From the NCBI GenBank assembly GCA_002359075.1, contig DEQA01000251.1, positions 1-14,427 of the forward strand: DNA of 14,427 nucleotides, written 5' to 3'. This DNA is from Planococcaceae bacterium UBA3378 (GTDB taxonomy: Bacteria > Bacillota > Bacilli > Bacillales_A > Planococcaceae). Positions 7,328-13,290 of this stretch are shown one piece after another. Positions within the stretch are counted from its first letter, which is position 1; each line of letters begins with the position of its first letter. The notes below the pieces were generated by a model, which saw only the letters and a list, made by a program, of their open reading frames with translations, was not told the origin of the DNA and searched no databases. The position numbers and the translations under genes are program-made.

Positions 7328-7600
7328 TTAAAGCCCTATTTTATAATCATATTCTTTTGCTTTATCCGGCTTCGCATTCTCGAACTCGGTTTTTAAAAAC
7401 GGGCGGAATGATTCGACAACGTCTTTCACAAATGGAAGACGTTGCAATTTATTTTTGATCGTTTCGACATCTTCTTGATTGCAATACATGGTTACATATT
7501 TCATTTTACGGGAAATGTAATGAACATGGCCGTATTTCCGTAAAGATTTTGCATGCTTCAATTGATGCACATAGACGATAATTCCTTGCCTATCTGTCAT
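7328..7600 (-). CDS. ylbG: YlbG family protein (DUF2129)
   Basis: This 90-residue protein has the same length as B. subtilis YlbG and the same hallmark segments: RQGIIVYVHQLKHAKSLRKYG near the N-terminus, VHYISRKMKYVTMYC in the middle, and the almost invariant KAKEYDYKIG at the C-terminus. It is cytoplasmic; the family has no established function. A GAGGGAT site precedes the ATG. In B. subtilis ylbG lies directly between ylbF and rsmD. Here two genes separate it from rsmD on one side, and on the other two genes plus a repeat separate it from ylbF. It therefore no longer shares a transcript with either, and no clear promoter is visible upstream. Confidence 0.93.
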   Translation of the reverse strand: MTDRQGIIVYVHQLKHAKSLRKYGHVHYISRKMKYVTMYCNQEDVETIKNKLQRLPFVKDVVESFRPFLKTEFENAKPDKAKEYDYKIGL

Positions 7601-7665
7601 GATAAATCCCTCATTTCTTGTTTAGAGCATACCATACACACAAAAATGATAGCAACAGAGTTTAG

Positions 7666-7695
7666 CTGACAGGATGGAGGATTTTCCGTTATAAT
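7666..7695 (+). promoter_or_regulatory. Sigma-A promoter of the GDPD-family gene
   Basis: CTGACA (7666-7671, 5/6), an 18-base spacer and TATAAT (7690-7695, 6/6) point rightwards. The leader of about 105 bases contains an 8-bp hairpin (TAGAGTGC 7703-7710 with GCGCTCTA 7736-7743, one G-U pair). Confidence 0.55.
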
Positions 7696-7806
7696 GTAAT
7701 AATAGAGTGCTTCCTCGATAGTTTAGTATAAATTGGCGCTCTATCCATGTCTTACATGTATATGGAAGCTTTACAAAGGAATACAGTACGTAAGAGGAGG
7801 ACAAGT

Positions 7807-8715
7807 ATGAGAAAGAAAACGAAAGTCGCACTTGCCATTGCAGCAGCCAGTGCAGCTGTCTGGGCAGGTACAAAAGCAGTAGCAAAGCCACAAAAACGAG
7901 AAGATAAAGACGTTCTGAATTTTACAAGACCAATTGTATTGGCACGCCACGGCGGTGGCCACTTAGCACCTGAGCATTCTATGCTGGCATTTGAAAAGGC
8001 AGCAGAATATGGAGTGGACGGCTTCAAGGTGGATATCCGTCTGACAAAAGATGAAGAAATCGTCTTGTTCCACGATGCATCTGTGGAACGTCTAACAGGC
8101 GCTACAGGTAATGTAAAAGATTTAACGTTAGCAGAATTGCGTGAATTAAACATCGGAGAAAACTTCATTTGTTTAGAAGGCAATCACCCATATAAAGGGG
8201 AAAAAGTAAAAATAGTTACTTTACGTGAGTTGCTGGAGGCTTTTCCTGACAAACTTATATACATCGATATTAAGGATGCTCCTGATACTTACGAAGGCAG
8301 CCTCATGCCATCCAAGCTATGGCGTTTGCTTGAAGAGCTGCAAGCGACAGGACGCGTCATCGTATCTTCAAACTACAGTGAGCAGACGGATCGTTTCAAT
8401 CTGTATGCACAAGATCGTGTGGCATTAGGTGCCGGAGATTCCGACCTTACGAAAGCTTACACATCTTTAACAAGCCAATTCGGACATTTGTACTCTCCAA
8501 AGGTAGATGTATTTGAAACACCATTAAAATCAAATGTCATGAACTTTGATTCACCAAAATTCATTAAGTTCTTAAGCGATCTAAACTGCCATGTACTATA
8601 TACAGGGATCAATGACCTTGTGACAATGTCCCGTCTTGTCCGTACTGGTGCATCCGGTATTGTGACAGACCGTCCGGATATCGCAGAAACATTACTAAAA
8701 AAATATGCACAATAA
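7807..8715 (+). CDS. Exported glycerophosphodiester phosphodiesterase-family protein
   Basis: The GDPD family hydrolyses glycerophosphodiesters to glycerol-3-phosphate and an alcohol. This 302-residue protein has an N-terminal signal or anchor (MRKKTKVALAIAAASAAVWA, with AVA at 24-26 as a possible cleavage site) and a TIM-barrel body starting at IVLARHGGGHLAPEHS (43-58). GFKVDIRLTKDEEIVLFHD (72-90), IYIDIKDAP (151-159) and the final SGIVTDRP (283-290) are family landmarks. Active-site positions differ from the standard pattern: the usual His-Arg reads Arg47-His48, the metal-binding Glu of ExD is Lys74 (Asp76 kept), the second metal Glu is Asp154, while His89 and Glu56 are kept. The start is set by AGGAGG 6 bases before the ATG; a longer frame from 7747 has no such site. 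It is unrelated to its neighbours. Confidence 0.85.
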   Translation: MRKKTKVALAIAAASAAVWAGTKAVAKPQKREDKDVLNFTRPIVLARHGGGHLAPEHSMLAFEKAAEYGVDGFKVDIRLTKDEEIVLFHDASVERLTGATGNVKDLTLAELRELNIGENFICLEGNHPYKGEKVKIVTLRELLEAFPDKLIYIDIKDAPDTYEGSLMPSKLWRLLEELQATGRVIVSSNYSEQTDRFNLYAQDRVALGAGDSDLTKAYTSLTSQFGHLYSPKVDVFETPLKSNVMNFDSPKFIKFLSDLNCHVLYTGINDLVTMSRLVRTGASGIVTDRPDIAETLLKKYAQ

Positions 8716-8719
8716 TAAG

Positions 8720-8759
8720 AAGAAGCTTGACCCTTACAAATGGGCCAAGCTTCTTTTAT
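8720..8759. terminator. Terminator between the GDPD-family gene and the GGDEF gene
   Basis: AAGAAGCTTG (8720-8729) pairs with CAAGCTTCTT (8746-8755). One mismatch and three G-C pairs extend the stem to an 8-base loop. TTTTATT follows on the plus strand. The minus-strand side is also T-rich, and the GGDEF stop codon (8756-8758) lies at its edge, so it probably serves both convergent genes. Confidence 0.8.
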
Positions 8760-10345
8760 TGAGTATTTTTTTCTATATAGTAAACCTGCACTTGATTGCG
8801 GCCGTGATGCTTTGCTTGGTACAATGCCTGATCTGCCCGTTCAATAATAATATGAGGAGTGCCTCCTGCCTGTGGATAGGCTGCGATTCCCCCCGACATT
8901 GTGACCGGTCTGCCACAAGGGCTTTCTGTATTCTCCAGAAACTGCCGAAGATTTTCCGCTACCGTATACGCTTCTGTCTCGGTTGCTTCCGGTAATAGCA
9001 TAATGAATTCCTCACCGCCGTAACGGCAGCAAATATCCTGCGGGCGGCTGTGCATCCGCATACTTTTAGCTAAATATTTCAGCACATCATCCCCGATTGC
9101 ATGGCCATATGTATCATTTACACTTTTGAAATGGTCCAGATCGATCAGTAATACAGCATAGTGCAGTTTTTCTTCCGTCCACCGTATAAGTGTCTCATCC
9201 ATAGAGCGCCGATTCATCAGTCCCGTCAATGCATCAGTTGTTGATTGGGTCTGATAGTGATCGATGCGGCTTTGAAGAAGGGTAAAGGCATATACCAGGG
9301 ATTCTTTTAAAACACGCGCTTCAAAATACCAGCTTCTCACTTTATAAAGCTCCTCTATCTTCACCTTTTCCTGATCATTCATTGAGAGCAGTGCCATCTG
9401 CTGCAGCGGCTTTGTAATAAAAGAAGCAATAACAAGGACAATCAGCAAGGCCAGTAAAACAAATGGCATGAAAATGAGGGCTGTCTTCTCAACCAGATTG
9501 GCAGATGGAAGCAAGGCGACATCAAGCGGCCGCTGGGAAACAATTCCCCATTTAGAAAGTTCGACTGAGCTATAACCTGCAAGCATTTTTACGCCTTTCG
9601 TATTTGTTATTTTCTCGGCTCCGCTTTTTCCCTCCATCAGTTCCTGCACTACATCATTACCCGCGACATTATCACCTATTCTGCTTGGGTCCTGATGATA
9701 AATAATCGTACCGTCCTCATCCACTACATACACATAAGAACCATCATGATAAAAGTGCTCTCCTAATAACTTATGAAATATATTGTTATGTTCAATATAA
9801 ATCGTTCCACCAACAAGTCCCATATAGTCCCCGGCCGCATTAAAAATGGGCTGGGAAATAAAAATCAGCTTTCGCCCTGTGACCCCCTCATACGGCTTTG
9901 ATATTTGCGGCTTTTTCTTTTCCAACGCGTCTCCCGTCTGCTCACTGCTCAACTGCACACCTTTTAGCTCCAATGTAGGAGGCGAAACGGCCAGGACGAT
10001 TCCTTCAGCATCTGTAATGGCGACAGAATTGAATACATCTGTCTGGTAGCGTAAACGCTCTACCTCCTGCTGAAGCAAAATTTCATCTTCATAATTCTCC
10101 GCAATATAGAGAGCGCTGAACTGCAGCGTTCTAAATGTTTCCTCTAAATACGTATCAGCCGTCGTAGCAAGCTTCTGTGCGTAAACACGGTTTGTTTCTA
10201 ATGTATTTTCAATCAAAATATTTTTTGATATTTGATAAACACCCCATAAACTGCTGGCCACTGTAGAAATAAAGGCAAGCATGACTACCCCAATGATTAA
10301 ATACCTCAAATGAAATATATATCTTTTATTTGAACCTAACACCAC
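8756..10345 (-). CDS. Membrane diguanylate cyclase with dCache sensor and GGDEF domain
   Basis: This 529-residue protein should make cyclic di-GMP from two GTP in response to an extracellular signal. Membrane segments at 13-35 and 287-309 bracket a periplasm-facing double-Cache domain (about 40-285; VYVVDEDGTIIYHQDPSRIG is typical). A long signalling helix (about 312-368) follows in place of a clear HAMP domain. The GGDEF domain (369-525) has TTDALTGLMNRR, IDLDHFKSVNDTYGHAIGDD and an intact GGEEF active loop (443-447). RPQD (434-437), five residues before the loop, is an inhibitory I-site, so product feedback is expected. It starts at GTG with AGAGGGG upstream; a second GTG one codon later is equally possible. 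No EAL or HD-GYP partner is in the window. Confidence 0.92.
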   Translation of the reverse strand: MVLGSNKRYIFHLRYLIIGVVMLAFISTVASSLWGVYQISKNILIENTLETNRVYAQKLATTADTYLEETFRTLQFSALYIAENYEDEILLQQEVERLRYQTDVFNSVAITDAEGIVLAVSPPTLELKGVQLSSEQTGDALEKKKPQISKPYEGVTGRKLIFISQPIFNAAGDYMGLVGGTIYIEHNNIFHKLLGEHFYHDGSYVYVVDEDGTIIYHQDPSRIGDNVAGNDVVQELMEGKSGAEKITNTKGVKMLAGYSSVELSKWGIVSQRPLDVALLPSANLVEKTALIFMPFVLLALLIVLVIASFITKPLQQMALLSMNDQEKVKIEELYKVRSWYFEARVLKESLVYAFTLLQSRIDHYQTQSTTDALTGLMNRRSMDETLIRWTEEKLHYAVLLIDLDHFKSVNDTYGHAIGDDVLKYLAKSMRMHSRPQDICCRYGGEEFIMLLPEATETEAYTVAENLRQFLENTESPCGRPVTMSGGIAAYPQAGGTPHIIIERADQALYQAKHHGRNQVQVYYIEKNTQ

Positions 10346-10443
10346 TTATTCCCCTCTATTAGCTTAATCTTGTCCATTGTAAACGAATTACCTAGAAAAA
10401 AAAACCATTCTCGCAAAATTCATTAACTAATAAGGATAATATT

Positions 10444-10603
10444 GGTTCATTACCGTAACATGTGTTTGATTTCTGTTCTGGCTGGACGCTTTCTGTGAGG
10501 GGCACGGCTCCAACTAAATGATTTCGGAGATAGGCCTCGAAATCATTGTTTTTTAAGCACAGGCTGATTCCCAAGGAGTCGCCGGCCGCCACTTCAATCA
10601 ACC
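10444..10603 (+). repeat. Decayed copy of a dispersed palindromic intergenic repeat (copy 1)
   Basis: Its first 48 bases (10444-10491) match 14372-14419 at 44 of 48 positions. The core is bounded by an imperfect inverted repeat: GTTTGATT (10464-10471) and AATCAACC (10596-10603). A perfect internal 10-bp hairpin is formed by AATGATTTCG (10517-10526) and CGAAATCATT (10538-10547). The layout GTTGATTTCCG...GACGCTTTCCG...GGAGTCGCC...CACTTCAATCAAC resembles an intergenic repeat I recall from many Bacillus and Planococcaceae genomes. The recall is from memory; the match between the two copies is seen directly. Confidence 0.75.
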
Positions 10604-10700
10604 AGTTATCATACCAGTCTGCAATCCCCAAATTATGGTTAAGATCAATAATATTGAAAAAAACTGATATTCCATTCATTTCCTTCTAATCTTTACCCAC

Positions 10701-10729
10701 AAAAAAACAGCAGGGAATTTCCCTGCTGT
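10701..10729 (-). terminator. Terminator of ylbF
   Basis: ACAGCAGGGA (10707-10716) pairs perfectly with TCCCTGCTGT (10720-10729) around a 3-base loop. On the minus strand it is followed by seven T residues (10701-10707). It sits 6 bases past the ylbF stop, so ylbF transcription ends here and does not continue to ylbG. Confidence 0.9.
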
Positions 10730-10734
10730 CCAAT

Positions 10735-11184
10735 TTATGCTGAGCACGAGCATGATCCTCCAGAACCGCAGCCGCCTGTACTGCAGCCGCTGTCTGTTGA
10801 AAAGAATGGATTGCTTACCGGCACTTTTACAGCCTCCGATACAGATTTTCCAATCATCAAGCTTACTTCATCCAGCAGATCCTGATATTCGTTTTCTGCA
10901 ATCTTCAATGCTGCGATTTTTTCATTTAAATCTAAAGCACGCTTCTGCTCACGTATTTTTTTCATAATTGTATGATAATCCGGGTGGTATTTCCCGAAAC
11001 GCTGTACATCTTCATAATGTTCCTTTAGCCGGCTAAACGCCTTTATCTGGTCAGAAAGCTCCGCATCCTCGTATACTGCTTTGTAAGCAATACGCAGATT
11101 TTGCGCTGGCTCAGATGAAAGGATCATCGCACTTAGCTGATCGGCTTCGTCTAAAATGAATGCCCATTCTGAAGTCATCAACAT
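10735..11184 (-). CDS. ylbF: RNase Y accessory protein YlbF (Y-complex)
   Basis: YlbF, with YmcA and YaaT, forms the Y-complex that directs RNase Y cleavage of operon transcripts. In B. subtilis it is needed for competence, sporulation and biofilm formation. The 149-residue product has exactly the B. subtilis length. It contains the family block HYEDVQRFGKYHPDYHTIMK in a helical com_ylbF domain, and ends in CSTGGCGSGGSCSCSA, the cysteine-rich tail known to bind iron-sulfur clusters together with its partners. I chose the ATG at 11184: GGAGGAG lies 6 bases upstream. A frame beginning 10 codons earlier would include that ribosome binding site. It is a single-gene unit here, with its own terminator. 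Confidence 0.96.
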   Translation of the reverse strand: MLMTSEWAFILDEADQLSAMILSSEPAQNLRIAYKAVYEDAELSDQIKAFSRLKEHYEDVQRFGKYHPDYHTIMKKIREQKRALDLNEKIAALKIAENEYQDLLDEVSLMIGKSVSEAVKVPVSNPFFSTDSGCSTGGCGSGGSCSCSA

Positions 11185-11209
11185 CGAAAACTCCTCCAAT
11201 CTCTTACCT

Positions 11210-11243
11210 ATCATAACAGAAATTATGTTACATTTGGTATAAA
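11210..11243. promoter_or_regulatory. Divergent extended -10 promoters for ylbF and the thioesterase gene
   Basis: Leftwards, TGTTATGAT (11210-11218 on the minus strand) is an extended -10 box for ylbF. Rightwards, TGGTATAAA (11235-11243) is an extended -10 box for the thioesterase gene. Neither has a convincing -35 box, which extended -10 promoters can do without. Confidence 0.45.
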
Positions 11244-11271
11244 TACGAATTAAAATAGGAGGAGAGACATC

Positions 11272-11772
11272 ATGACAACTTCAACAAAAGAAAAAGCAGA
11301 AGAGCTCTTACAGCAAATTTTATCTGACAGCACACCAGAGGATGAGGAAGTACTGATGCATCTGCTTGATGGTTTACGGAACAAACAAACCGGCTTCTAT
11401 CAACGGTTTATTAATGCTGCCCTTCATATGACAGGGGAGTTTTATCCTGATCATAGCATTATCCGTATTCCGATTACCCCTGTCATCCATAATACAATCA
11501 AGCTGCCGCATGGTGGAATTTTAGCTACCATTGCCGATGCAGCAATGGGGGAACTTGCCGCACGCTCCATTGAGCCGGGAAAAAATGTAGTGACGACTAA
11601 TTTACATATTAACTATCTGGCAACAACAACGAATAAAGAACTAATTGCAAAGGGCTATTTTGTCAAGAAAGGCCGCCATATGCTTGTAATGGAGTGTGTC
11701 ATCGAAGACGAAACGTGTAAAAAGCTAGCTACGGCTACCGCAACTTTTTTCGTCATCGAGCCGCGCAAGTAA
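11272..11772 (+). CDS. PaaI-type hotdog-fold thioesterase
   Basis: This 166-residue soluble protein contains the hotdog signature LPHGGILATIADAAMGELAA (78-97). HGG (80-82) and Asp89 are at the positions expected for acyl-CoA binding and catalysis in the PaaI/YbgC-like group. The later VVTTNLHINYLATT strand and the C-terminal KKLATATATFFVIE strand complete the fold. It probably hydrolyses an acyl-CoA, but the acyl group cannot be read from the sequence. A 50-residue helical N-terminal extension precedes the fold. AGGAGGAGA upstream supports the ATG. Its 3' end overlaps the 3' end of the convergent murE-type gene by 48 bases, with no terminator visible. Confidence 0.87.
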   Translation: MTTSTKEKAEELLQQILSDSTPEDEEVLMHLLDGLRNKQTGFYQRFINAALHMTGEFYPDHSIIRIPITPVIHNTIKLPHGGILATIADAAMGELAARSIEPGKNVVTTNLHINYLATTTNKELIAKGYFVKKGRHMLVMECVIEDETCKKLATATATFFVIEPRK

Positions 11773-13212
11773 GGAAGTCACACATTCAATATCGGAAAAC
11801 GGAGCCGTGATGTTCCCAATTGTTTGGGTACGTTCATGCCCTTTTCCTGCAATGATGACGACATCTCCTTCTTTAGCCATACAGAGCGCCTTCTCAATTG
11901 CCTCTTCACGGTCTAAAATCATTTCATAGCTTTGAGTGGCGAAAAATCCTTCAGCAATCTGCCTGTTAATAACCTCCGGATTTTCGCTTCGGCAATTATC
12001 CGTAGTTAAAATAATATGATTTGCGTATTTGGAAGCAACTGCACCCATTTCCCGCCGTTTTGCCACATCTCTTTCCCCGCCGCAGCTAAAGACAGCATAT
12101 ATGCTTCGGGTATAGGTGTTTTTAACTGTTTGAAGAACTGCCTTTAGCGCATCGGCTGTATGGGCATAATCGACAATCACATGAAATCCCTGCTTGCTCT
12201 GGAACGTTTGCATCCGCCCTTCCGGCAAGGACAGTTCTGGAATCAATTTCATTACAGCATCAAACGAAAAGCCAAGAGTCCTTAATACCGCTATCATAGC
12301 TGCTACGTTTGCCCGCTGGTGGTCTCCTATAAAAGGAACAGTGACCACACGTTCTTTTTGAGCGGTTTGAACCCAGCATGTGCTTTCTGTTTTGCCTTCC
12401 GCTAAAGCCTGCAATAATATATCCACACGCCCTTTTAGTCCAAAATAGCATTTCTCCCGCTTCGTAAGCACTCCGACGCTTCTGCAAAATGAATCATCGC
12501 CGTTTAATACCAGCTTCTGGCTCAGCCCTGCAAGTCGTTGTTTTGCTAATTTATATTGCTCAAATGACCCGTGATCTTCTATATGATCTTCCGCCAAGTT
12601 CAAAAATACACCAATATCTATATCACAATGATCAAGCCGATACGTAGCTAATCCCATCGATGAAGCTTCCATTATGACATATTCGACATTTTGCTTGATT
12701 GCTTCCAAAAATAACGGATGCAAATGTTTCGGTTGCAGTGTAGTTAGCTGTTCTATATTCGTCTCAAACGGCGTACCATTTAAATAAACGCCATTTGTTC
12801 CAATGACAAGTACACGTTTATTTAATTTTTGAAGCATCTGGCCGATGAAATGGCTGACTGTCGTCTTCCCGTTTGTCCCCGTAATGGCGATAATCTTGAG
12901 TACCTCTGAGGGAAACCCGCATAATTTAGCGCTTGCATAGGCACTGAATTGCAATATATTAGGCACCCATATTAACGGTACACTACAAATATAATCATCA
13001 AAAAAAATTTCTTCATCTACTACAACGGCTTTTGCTCCACGGTCGATCGCCTGATCAATCCATTTTTTCCCGTCATATTTTCTTCCTTTACGCGCGATAA
13101 ATAAATCACCTGGCTGCACTGCTTCCAATGCATCCTCAATACGAACGACTTCTTCTCTTATTGAGCCCTTTACCGTGCACGGCCAATCTTTTAATAACTC
13201 TGCTAATTGCAC
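11725..13212 (-). CDS. murE: MurE-family UDP-MurNAc-tripeptide ligase, stand-alone and divergent
   Basis: MurE adds the third residue (meso-diaminopimelate or L-lysine) to UDP-MurNAc-L-Ala-D-Glu with ATP. The 495-residue product starts at GTG, set by AGGAGGG 7 bases upstream; an upstream-extended frame runs through ylbC's terminator and is not credible. It has the P-loop ITGTNGKTT (110-118), the Lys224 position (YKLAKQRL) that is carbamylated in the family, GGERDVAKRREMG (378-390) and AGKGHE (455-460). The specificity loop reads DNCR (405-408) where meso-DAP enzymes have DNPR. Other departures are SSM for SSH in EASSMGL and TTLQ for TTP. The kept Arg and GKGHE favour a meso-DAP rather than lysine enzyme, an inference. 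It lies between ylbC and ylbF, outside a division cluster. Confidence 0.88.
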   Translation of the reverse strand: MQLAELLKDWPCTVKGSIREEVVRIEDALEAVQPGDLFIARKGRKYDGKKWIDQAIDRGAKAVVVDEEIFFDDYICSVPLIWVPNILQFSAYASAKLCGFPSEVLKIIAITGTNGKTTVSHFIGQMLQKLNKRVLVIGTNGVYLNGTPFETNIEQLTTLQPKHLHPLFLEAIKQNVEYVIMEASSMGLATYRLDHCDIDIGVFLNLAEDHIEDHGSFEQYKLAKQRLAGLSQKLVLNGDDSFCRSVGVLTKREKCYFGLKGRVDILLQALAEGKTESTCWVQTAQKERVVTVPFIGDHQRANVAAMIAVLRTLGFSFDAVMKLIPELSLPEGRMQTFQSKQGFHVIVDYAHTADALKAVLQTVKNTYTRSIYAVFSCGGERDVAKRREMGAVASKYANHIILTTDNCRSENPEVINRQIAEGFFATQSYEMILDREEAIEKALCMAKEGDVVIIAGKGHERTQTIGNITAPFSDIECVTSLLARLDDEKSCGSRS

Positions 13213-13255
13213 GTTACACCCTCCTGTTTTACAGTATGTGGGCGTGAGGAATTTG

Positions 13256-13290
13256 ACACAAAAAAGCGGCCTTCTACTAAAGACCGCTTT
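13256..13290 (-). terminator. Terminator of ylbC
   Basis: AAAGCGG (13263-13269) pairs with CCGCTTT (13284-13290), with a few more pairs past one mismatch. On the minus strand the stem is followed by TTTTT and then GTGTC. The ylbC stop codon (13277-13279) lies in the loop. Some read-through to the MurE-type gene 64 bases on is possible. Confidence 0.65.

Larger units (their letters stand above)
10346..10734. other. Gene-poor region of 389 bases
   Basis: Between the GGDEF gene and ylbF I see no credible gene. It holds a possible TACAAT -10 box for the GGDEF gene (10376-10381 on the minus strand, no good -35), a decayed dispersed repeat (10444-10603) and the ylbF terminator (10701-10729). A 95-codon open frame on the minus strand is largely the repeat read as codons. 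Confidence 0.7.

Noticed and set aside
7747..7806. A 20-residue upstream extension of the GDPD-family protein
   Set aside because: There is no ribosome binding site for the earlier ATG, while AGGAGG precedes the ATG at 7807, which gives a clean signal peptide.
7752..8183. A 143-codon open frame opposite the GDPD-family gene
   Set aside because: It is a reverse-strand shadow with no ribosome binding site and no family resemblance. The opposite frame encodes a clear GDPD barrel.
10392..10679. A 95-codon open frame on the minus strand that could be called a small hypothetical protein
   Set aside because: It lies mostly inside the decayed dispersed repeat, has no protein family character and is explained by the repeat read as codons.
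11185..11214. A 10-residue N-terminal extension of YlbF
   Set aside because: Its codons contain the ribosome binding site of the ATG at 11184, which gives the family's exact length.
13231..13238. CATACTGT(A) on the minus strand upstream of the MurE-type gene, resembling a sigma-E or sigma-K -10 box
   Set aside because: No matching -35 box at the right distance, and the transcript would start inside the ribosome binding site. It is suggestive given the sporulation idea but not supportable.
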